Source of the DNA: Hydrogenothermaceae bacterium | GTDB taxonomy: Bacteria > Aquificota > Aquificia > Aquificales > Hydrogenothermaceae | Assembly: GCA_026984355.1 (NCBI GenBank) | Contig: JALSSG010000161.1 | Location: 1-10,581 of the forward strand | DNA: 10,581 nt | Direction: 5' to 3' | Part shown: piece after piece, positions 5,160 to 10,581 of the stretch | How the letters are laid out: every line of letters starts with the position of its first letter | Position numbering within the stretch: position 1 is the stretch's first letter | The notes under the pieces: model-generated | What the model was told of the DNA's origin: nothing | Databases searched by the model: none | Seen by the model: the letters and a program-made list of their open reading frames with translations, nothing else | Program-made: the position numbers and the translations under genes

Positions 5160-7871
5160 ATGGCAAGTCTTGGTAAATTTGAGACCTTAAAAAAAGATTT
5201 TTTAGAAAGTTTATCTAAGGATAAGTTAGATTTATTAAAAGGTCTATCATCTGTGTCTAGTTGTATTTCAGATTTTATTTTTAGACATACAAATCAGCTT
5301 GAATATGTTTATCAACATTTAGATAAGCCTTTAATAGGTAGAAAAAATCTTATAGAAGAAGCTTTAAATTTATTAGATATACCTAGTGATGATGAGTTTA
5401 TAACAAAACTTACTTTCTTTAAAATGAAACATTTTTCAAGGATAGTAGCTAAGGATATAAAAAAAGTTCATTCCCTACAGGAGCTAATGCAAGAGTACTC
5501 TTATCTTGCAGATGCAACTTTTGAGGCGGCATATCAAAGGGCTTTTAATAAGTTTAAAAATATACATGGAAATCCTATAAATCAAACTGATAAAAAGCCA
5601 GCCTATGGTGCAGTAATAGCTTTGGGAAAACTTGGTGGTCTTGAGCTTAATTACTATTCAGATGTTGATGTTATGTATATATACTCAGATGAAGGTAAAA
5701 CAGAAAAGACAGGTATAACTAATAGAGAGTTTTTTGATTATGTTTTTTCTCAAATGACTAAATACCTTACAAAAAGAAATATAGAAGGTCAAACATGGAT
5801 AGTTGATTTAGACCTTAGACCTGAGGGAAAAAAAGGTTTGATAGCTTATAGTGTTCCTTCTATAGAAATATATTACTGGACTGTTGGAAGGACATGGGAA
5901 AGGAACATGCTTATAAAGGCTCGTTATTGTGCAGGAGAAAAGTCTGTGTATGAACAGTTTGATAAAGTTATACAGCCTTTTGTATATAGAAGTATTGTTG
6001 GATATGAGGTTATTGATGAGATTGTTAAGATGAAAAGACTTATTGAGGAAGATGCAGTTAAAAAAGATAAGGATATTTTTGATATAAAAAAAATGGACGG
6101 TGGTATAAGAGAAATAGAGTTCTCTGTGCAGGTTATTCAGCTGCTGCATGGTTATAAATACCCACAACTTAGAGAAAGAAACACACTAAAAGCTTTAGAA
6201 ATTATAGAAAAGTTAGGTTTTTTAAGTAAGGAAAAAGTTCAGATTTTAACAGATGCGTATCTTTTCTACAGAAGATTGGAACACCTAATTCAGATAAAAG
6301 ACTGCATTCAAACTCAAAAGCTAAAGCTTAAGGATGTAGAATATTATGCAACTCACATGGGTCTTAATAAAGAAGAATTTTTGGAAAAATTTGAATACTT
6401 TAGAAAGAATGTGAAAAGAATTTTTGAAGAAATTGTTCCAGTTGAGGAACATTTAACACCTATACAAAAGTATATCATCACAAAGCACGGTGAAGAAGAA
6501 GCTTTAAAGTATATACAGAAACTTGGCTTTTCTAATCCAAAATGGGCTTTAAATCTAATAAAAAAAATATTTACTACAAAAGAATATATATCTATGAGTA
6601 GTACATGGAAAGATATGCTTTTAGAGTTTATTGCAGAGTTTGAAAAGGACTTGAAAAATTTTCAGGATAGAGAAAGTTTCCTACTTAATTTTTACAAATT
6701 AATGGTTGAAGGTAAAATGACCAGAATATTTGCTTCTGCTCTTGAACAAAATAGAAAGTTAGTTGAGTTTATACTGAATATTGCCAGAAGTTCAGATTAT
6801 ATAACTGATATTCTTTCTAAAGACCCGGAAATTCTTGATTTTGCTTTTGGAGTTGAAGATATTTTAAAAACAGAAGAAGATTTCAATAAAGAGCTTTCTT
6901 TAATAAAAGAAAATGACTTAGTAGAAAAGCTAAAAAAACTAAAAAAGATTACTGAAGTATTAGCTACATTAAAGTATCTATCTAGGTTGAATGAAGAAAA
7001 TGGTATAGAAAGATTAACAGAACTTAATCAAACTCTTACTAATCTTGCGGATTTTATTTTAAAAAAATTGTATGAACATGAGAAAGGTAAGGATTTTATA
7101 ATTTATGCGCTTGGTAAACTTGGAAGTAAAGAAATGAACATAGGTTCTGATTTAGATATTATTTTTGTGTTTAAAGATGAAAAATCAAAGTTTGAAAATA
7201 TAGACATTCCTCAAAAGATTATTACTGATTTAACAAAACCTACTTCTTATGGGTATTTATATCAGGTTGATTTAAGACTTCGTCCTTATGGACGTTCTGG
7301 AGAATTGGCACCATCTTTAAGCTATTACAAAGAATACTTTGATAAAGATGCAAGAGAGTGGGAAAGATTAGCATGGACGAAGTCAAGGTACATAACAGGA
7401 GATGAAAAAATCTATGAAGAATTTGAAGTTTTAGTAAATGAATTTTTATTTAAAAAACCTATTGATAAAGATTTTATAGATTCTGCAGTAGAAATGCGCT
7501 TTAGGTTAGAAGGACTGGCTAAAGAAAAATCAGATGAAATTGATATAAAGCTTGGTAAAGGAGGAATAGCAGATATTGAATTTTTAGTAGAAATCTTTCT
7601 TTTAAAGAAGAAAAAAAGAGAAAGTAATATATTAAAAGGTCTTTCTATGTGTGATTCTTCACTTATTGATGATTATGTTTTTTTAAGAGAGATAGAAGCA
7701 AGGCTTAGAATGATAAAAGGAGAACCAAAAGCCAAGTTAAAATATGGTTCTAACACACTAGCCCGTATATCATCCTCATTTAATAAAAAACCTTCTCAGC
7801 TGTGGGAAAAATTAATAAAAACAAGGGAAAAAATCAGAAATAAATTTCTTTATAAAATCAAACACTTATAA
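5160..7871 (+). CDS. glnE: bifunctional glutamine synthetase adenylyltransferase / adenylyl-removing enzyme
   Basis: This enzyme adds AMP to, and removes it from, glutamine synthetase in response to PII and glutamine, and so tunes ammonium assimilation in the cytoplasm. The 903 residues hold the expected tandem layout. The N-terminal nucleotidyltransferase domain has ALGKLGG at 154-160 followed by SDVD at 167-170 (the removing half). The C-terminal domain has ALGKLGS at 650-656 followed by SDLD at 663-666 (the adenylylating half). Both keep the Asp pair that binds metal. GlnE helical regulatory segments follow each. The length is slightly below the roughly 945 of E. coli, with no sign of a truncated domain. 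An in-frame TAG at 5148-5150 rules out longer starts, and the ATG has AGGGA seven bases upstream. It is the only plus-strand protein gene here. Neither glnA nor glnB is in the window. Confidence 0.96.
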   Translation: MASLGKFETLKKDFLESLSKDKLDLLKGLSSVSSCISDFIFRHTNQLEYVYQHLDKPLIGRKNLIEEALNLLDIPSDDEFITKLTFFKMKHFSRIVAKDIKKVHSLQELMQEYSYLADATFEAAYQRAFNKFKNIHGNPINQTDKKPAYGAVIALGKLGGLELNYYSDVDVMYIYSDEGKTEKTGITNREFFDYVFSQMTKYLTKRNIEGQTWIVDLDLRPEGKKGLIAYSVPSIEIYYWTVGRTWERNMLIKARYCAGEKSVYEQFDKVIQPFVYRSIVGYEVIDEIVKMKRLIEEDAVKKDKDIFDIKKMDGGIREIEFSVQVIQLLHGYKYPQLRERNTLKALEIIEKLGFLSKEKVQILTDAYLFYRRLEHLIQIKDCIQTQKLKLKDVEYYATHMGLNKEEFLEKFEYFRKNVKRIFEEIVPVEEHLTPIQKYIITKHGEEEALKYIQKLGFSNPKWALNLIKKIFTTKEYISMSSTWKDMLLEFIAEFEKDLKNFQDRESFLLNFYKLMVEGKMTRIFASALEQNRKLVEFILNIARSSDYITDILSKDPEILDFAFGVEDILKTEEDFNKELSLIKENDLVEKLKKLKKITEVLATLKYLSRLNEENGIERLTELNQTLTNLADFILKKLYEHEKGKDFIIYALGKLGSKEMNIGSDLDIIFVFKDEKSKFENIDIPQKIITDLTKPTSYGYLYQVDLRLRPYGRSGELAPSLSYYKEYFDKDAREWERLAWTKSRYITGDEKIYEEFEVLVNEFLFKKPIDKDFIDSAVEMRFRLEGLAKEKSDEIDIKLGKGGIADIEFLVEIFLLKKKKRESNILKGLSMCDSSLIDDYVFLREIEARLRMIKGEPKAKLKYGSNTLARISSSFNKKPSQLWEKLIKTREKIRNKFLYKIKHL

Positions 7872-7896
7872 AAAAATTTAATCCTTGAAATTTTTT
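7871..7896. repeat. AT-only inverted repeat at the glnE stop codon
   Basis: AAAAAATTT (7871-7879) and AAATTTTTT (7888-7896) are perfect 9-base inverted arms around an 8-base loop, overlapping the last base of the glnE TAA. The stem has no G-C pairs, so it would be a poor terminator in a thermophile. It may be a weak terminator, an RNA-stability element or chance in AT-rich DNA. Confidence 0.3.
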
Positions 7897-7947
7897 TAAT
7901 CTGGGTTAATTTATTACCGAAAATTTAGAAAAAGATAACAAAAAATT

Positions 7948-7980
7948 AATTATGATGAATATCATTTTATAATGATAATT
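7948..7980. promoter_or_regulatory. AT-rich inverted-repeat element resembling a Fur-type operator
   Basis: The outer arms AATTATGAT (7948-7956) and ATGATAATT (7972-7980) are inverted with one mismatch. An inner perfect pair, ATGAT (7952-7956) and ATCAT (7961-7965), is nested inside. The segment from 7970 contains ATAATGATAAT, which matches the left two thirds of the classical Fur box, but its right third does not match. It lies just upstream of the possible small-RNA promoter, where an operator would be expected. The assignment to Fur is by resemblance only. Confidence 0.35.
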
Positions 7981-8002
7981 GAATATTTATATTATACTCA
8001 GG

Positions 8003-8088
8003 TTAAAAAAGAATATTTTATTTAGATGCATCCCCCTCCCTCCCCCTCCATTTCCTGCGGGTTGAGTTAGTCAACCCGCCTTTTTATT
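8003..8088 (+). ncRNA. candidate C-rich small RNA between glnE and topA
   Basis: Overlapping -10-like boxes TATTAT (7990-7995) and TATACT (7993-7998) would start a transcript near 8003, ending at the strong terminator at 8057-8088: about 85 nt. Its middle (8031-8049) is almost all cytosine, in runs CCCCC, CCC, CCCCC and CC broken by single T, which is striking in so AT-rich a genome. C-rich unstructured loops followed by a terminator hairpin are typical of bacterial regulatory RNAs that pair with G-rich ribosome-binding sites (for example RsaE- and FsrA-type RNAs). No good -35 box is seen and no sizeable ORF is present. The alternative is that this is simply the 3' untranslated region of glnE, whose stop is 185 bases before the hairpin; a 3'-UTR-derived RNA would fit both. 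Confidence 0.42.
8057..8088 (+). terminator. strong intrinsic terminator
   Basis: GCGGGTTGA (8057-8065) and TCAACCCGC (8071-8079) form a perfect 9-bp stem around the loop GTTAG, followed by CTTTTTATT. The T-run is only on the plus-strand side, so it ends plus-strand transcription (glnE read-through and/or the small RNA). On the minus strand the hairpin is followed by AGGAAATGG without a T-run, so it would not be a classical terminator for topA. Confidence 0.92.
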
Positions 8089-8102
8089 ATAAACTAAAAA
8101 TC

Positions 8103-10145
8103 TTATTTTCTTTTTCTTTTTTTAAAGTAGCTGTTAAGCCACTTAATAGCTTTTTCTGGTTGGTTAATAAGTTCTTCTTTTCCCTGAGATATAAGTACTT
8201 TCTTTTGTTTTTCTGAAAGCTGTATGTATTTCATAGCTTCTTTTTTAGCTTTATTAATCCATTTTTTTATTTTTTCTTTATCTTCAAGGACATCATCAGG
8301 TAGTTTTAAACCTGTTTTCTCAGCTAATGCCTTTGCATATGCTATCTGTTTTTCTGTAGGTCTGGTTTCTTTGTGCTCATCAATAAACTGCTTTAGTTTT
8401 TCAGCATCTTCTAATATATCTGATATGTCTTTCCCGTGTTTCTTTGCTAAATCCAGGGCATAGTTTCTCATCTTTTCTGATATATTAGAACCAGATTTTT
8501 TCTGTGATTTTTCATAAAGTTCTCTTACAAACTCTTTCCAGTTCTTTTTATTTTCTTCTACTTTATCTAAAAACTCTTCCATTTTTCTTGTAAAGTCATA
8601 GTCTATAACCCAGTTATACCTTCTGCTAAGGTAGTTAATCAGGTTATATGCATTTTCTGTAGGTCTAAGAGAACCTCCCTGTTTAACAACATATCCTCTA
8701 TCTTTTATTGTTTTTATTATAGTTGCATATGTTGAAGGTCTTCCTATCCCAAGTTCTTCAAGTTTCTTTACAAGGCTTCCTTCTGTGTATCTTGGAGGTG
8801 GTTTTGTAAATTTTTCCTCTAACTTTTCTTCTATTTTTTTAACTTTTTCACCAGTTTCTAATGTAGGTAAAAGATTACTTTCTTGTTCTTGTTCCTGCTG
8901 TTTGTATATTTTTTTGTATCCTTCAAATGTAAGAATAGAGCCTGTAGTTTTGAATGGATGTCCATTTATATCAAATAAAACTGTAGTTCTATCATATAAA
9001 GCATCTTTCATCTGGCTTGCTATTGTTCTTTCATATATGAGTTTTAAGAGTTTAAAATGGTCTTCTGTTAGTCCTTTTTCCTGTACTAATTTCTTTTGCT
9101 GGTCTATATCAACAAAATTTGTAATCCTTATAGCTTCATGGGCGTCTGCCTGTGTGTTTTTGTTTTTGTATTTTCTTGGTTTTTGAGGTAAGTAGTTAGA
9201 ACCTAATTTTTCTTTTATAAAACCTCTTATCTGTTTTATAGCCTCATCTGATATCCTTACACTGTCTGTTCTATGATAGGTTATAAGACCATTTTCAAAT
9301 AAATCCTGAGCAAGCATCATCGTTTTCTCTGGGGCAAATTTTAGTACTGAGTTAGCTGTTTGTTGTAGTGTAGAGGTTATAAATGGTGGCTTGGGGGATT
9401 GTTTTACTTGCTTTTTTTCTACATTTACTACTGTTGCATAGCTTACTTTTTTTATGTCCTGAAATATACTTTCTGCTTTCTTTTTATCTTTTATCTTCTG
9501 GTCTTTATATGTAGCTGTAAATTGGTTTTTTTCTTTCTCTAAAAGAGCGGTTATTACATAGTAAGGTTCTGGTTTGAAGTTTTTTATCTCTTCTTCCCTT
9601 TCAACTATTAGTCTTACAGCTGGTGATTGTACTCTACCTACACTAAATCTTCCTCCTATTTCTTTAGATGCTATTGGTGATAGTGTATAACCAACTATTC
9701 TATCTCCTACTCTTCTACCTAAGAATGCATTGAATAGACCTTTATTTGTCTTTTCAAATTCAGGTGCTTTTTTTAAAACTTCTTTTACATGATTTTTTGT
9801 AATTTCATGAAATTCTGCTCTTTTTATTGGTTTGTTTTTGGCTGATTTTTTGAGTTCCTCAAACATAAAATAACCAATAGCATACCCTTCTCTATCTGGG
9901 TCTGTTGCTATAAATATTTCTTTAGCCTGTTTAGCGAGTTTTTTTATTTCTGATAATATTTTTTTGTGATTTTTTGACTTAACTACAAATGAAGGTTCAA
10001 ACGTCTTAAGGTCAACTCCCATCTCTTTTTCTGGAAGGTCTTTAAAGTGTCCAATAGTTGCCTTTACTGTGTAATCTCTGCCAAGGAATTTTTGAATTTC
10101 TCTTGCTTTTTTTGGACTTTCTACAATTATGATTTTATCTGCCAT
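8103..10145 (-). CDS. topA: type IA DNA topoisomerase (topoisomerase I)
   Basis: The enzyme relaxes negative supercoils by cutting and passing one strand through a 5'-phosphotyrosine link. The Toprim domain occupies about 1-125, with Glu9 (VESPKKA) and the acidic triad Asp82, Asp84 and Glu86 in TDPDREG. The active-site tyrosine is Tyr290 in GLITYHRTDS. The core motif PPRYTEGSLVKKLEELGIGRPSTYA (449-473 region) closes the catalytic part, which ends near 550. The residue after DREG is Tyr88, where the family usually has Glu. The 680 residues lack the zinc-ribbon cysteines common in bacterial TopA. Instead about 555-676 holds three related helical repeats and a basic tail ending KKRKRK. The ATG has GGAG at 10151-10154. 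The upstream gene is 66 bases away, with a good promoter between. It could be described as topA or as a more divergent type IA enzyme; topA is preferred because of the YHRTDS motif and core order. Confidence 0.94.
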   Translation of the reverse strand: MADKIIIVESPKKAREIQKFLGRDYTVKATIGHFKDLPEKEMGVDLKTFEPSFVVKSKNHKKILSEIKKLAKQAKEIFIATDPDREGYAIGYFMFEELKKSAKNKPIKRAEFHEITKNHVKEVLKKAPEFEKTNKGLFNAFLGRRVGDRIVGYTLSPIASKEIGGRFSVGRVQSPAVRLIVEREEEIKNFKPEPYYVITALLEKEKNQFTATYKDQKIKDKKKAESIFQDIKKVSYATVVNVEKKQVKQSPKPPFITSTLQQTANSVLKFAPEKTMMLAQDLFENGLITYHRTDSVRISDEAIKQIRGFIKEKLGSNYLPQKPRKYKNKNTQADAHEAIRITNFVDIDQQKKLVQEKGLTEDHFKLLKLIYERTIASQMKDALYDRTTVLFDINGHPFKTTGSILTFEGYKKIYKQQEQEQESNLLPTLETGEKVKKIEEKLEEKFTKPPPRYTEGSLVKKLEELGIGRPSTYATIIKTIKDRGYVVKQGGSLRPTENAYNLINYLSRRYNWVIDYDFTRKMEEFLDKVEENKKNWKEFVRELYEKSQKKSGSNISEKMRNYALDLAKKHGKDISDILEDAEKLKQFIDEHKETRPTEKQIAYAKALAEKTGLKLPDDVLEDKEKIKKWINKAKKEAMKYIQLSEKQKKVLISQGKEELINQPEKAIKWLNSYFKKRKRK

Positions 10146-10178
10146 GAGTTCTCCATATTTTAATAAAATTTACCTTTA

Positions 10179-10206
10179 AATATAATGCAGTTTTTTCTCT
10201 ACTCAA
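10179..10206 (-). promoter_or_regulatory. sigma-70-type promoter for topA
   Basis: On the minus strand TTGAGT (10206 to 10201) is followed after 16 bases by TATATT (10184 to 10179). Transcription would begin near 10172, leaving a leader of about 27 nt with a GGAG site. The pair lies in the 66-base gap after the upstream gene, so topA can be expressed alone as well as by read-through. Confidence 0.5.
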
Positions 10207-10211
10207 TGTGT

Positions 10212-10571
10212 TTAAAAAGGTAAGTCATCTTCACCTTCATTTTCTCCTTCAATACCATCAAATATATCCCATCCAACAGGGTCTATTCCTTTTATCTTTA
10301 GTGCGGTTTGTCTAAGAAGTTCAAGGTATGAAGCTATTTCTTTGTAGGCTTCAAGCATTGTAGATAGTTTTATTATTTCATCTTCTGAAAGTTTTTCTTT
10401 ATGAGTTCTAATTGCTCTTTTTATAGCTGCCTTTGTTATTATAATTTCTCCTGTTTTTGCCTGCCATTCACTCCAGAATTCTGGAGTACCAAGAGGACTT
10501 TTTATAATAAACCTTTCAAGATTTGTTAATTCCTGACCTAAAAGGACATCAAACTTAGTTAATTTTCCCAT
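10212..10571 (-). CDS. uncharacterised 119-residue protein with SSB-like C-terminal tip
   Basis: I do not recognise the family. The body (about 1-95) is charged and mostly helical by appearance: a segment 44-95 rich in Lys, Glu, Ile and Leu with no cysteines, no signal peptide and no membrane segment, so it should be cytoplasmic. The tail from 104 is acidic and glycine-rich and ends in Glu114-Asp115-Asp116-Leu117-Pro118-Phe119. This closely resembles the conserved end of bacterial single-stranded DNA-binding protein (DDDIPF in E. coli), the docking peptide for many repair and replication proteins. No OB-fold pattern of SSB is evident, and the protein is shorter than typical SSB (about 150-180). 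The ATG lies 7 bases after AGG at the window edge, so a longer start cannot be fully excluded. It precedes topA on the same strand. A role in DNA metabolism is inference from the tail and the neighbour. Confidence 0.85.
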   Translation of the reverse strand: MGKLTKFDVLLGQELTNLERFIIKSPLGTPEFWSEWQAKTGEIIITKAAIKRAIRTHKEKLSEDEIIKLSTMLEAYKEIASYLELLRQTALKIKGIDPVGWDIFDGIEGENEGEDDLPF

Positions 10572-10581
10572 GTTTGTACCT

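Noticed and set aside
5808..6167. 119-codon ORF on the minus strand inside glnE
   Set aside because: It is wholly inside a well-supported gene, and its composition (Asn, Phe, Leu, His runs) is that of a reverse-strand shadow.
7972..8025. 17-codon ORF on the plus strand starting ATG ATA ATT GAA
   Set aside because: It has no ribosome-binding site, overlaps the operator and promoter-like elements, and its length is within chance.
8057..8079. Hairpin as a bidirectional terminator for glnE and topA
   Set aside because: The minus-strand side has no T-run after the stem, so only plus-strand termination is supported.
8785..9186. 133-codon plus-strand ORF inside topA
   Set aside because: It overlaps conserved TopA core motifs and is a Ser/Phe/Leu-rich shadow without a start signal.

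Overview
The window is AT-rich and gene-dense. Its genes read like a thermophilic Gram-negative bacterium of the Aquificota, most likely the Hydrogenothermaceae (Sulfurihydrogenibium-like). This rests on the low GC content, the lysine-, glutamate- and isoleucine-rich proteins, an outer-membrane porin and a lipoprotein, a CRISPR repeat ending in ATTGAAAC, and short gaps between genes. The taxonomic call is an inference from style and not a database match.

Layout. Positions 1-371 are the leader-distal end of a CRISPR array (six repeats, five complete spacers, decaying last repeats); no cas gene is in the window. Then come four genes on the minus strand: mnmA (tRNA 2-thiouridylase, 409-1476), pstS (phosphate-binding protein, 1545-2555), a phosphate-selective porin O/P homologue (2583-3845) and a lipoprotein HtrA/Deg-type serine protease (3935-5050). 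The porin and pstS lie 27 bases apart and look like one phosphate-scavenging unit: phosphate would cross the outer membrane through the porin and be captured by PstS for an ABC transporter encoded elsewhere. Upstream of the porin lies a ladder of TTAACA-like hexamers with an 11-base period, which looks like a Pho box. A divergent promoter region (5051-5159) separates the protease from glnE (5160-7871, plus strand), the two-domain adenylyltransferase that controls glutamine synthetase.

A 231-base gap (7872-8102) follows glnE. It holds an inverted-repeat, Fur-box-like AT-rich segment, a possible promoter, a striking C-rich tract and a textbook intrinsic terminator. Together these look like a small RNA gene of about 85 nt. 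Convergent to it is topA (type IA topoisomerase, 8103-10145, minus strand), whose C-terminus carries three short helical repeats instead of zinc ribbons. Upstream of topA is a 119-residue protein of unknown family (10212-10571) whose last residues, EDDLPF after an acidic stretch, mimic the C-terminal tip of single-stranded DNA-binding protein.

Most of the window is housekeeping and nutrient-acquisition genes. The items most worth a second look are the C-rich small RNA candidate, the SSB-tail mimic beside topA, the Pho-box ladder, the tandem repeats in TopA, and the strand bias of the CRISPR spacers.
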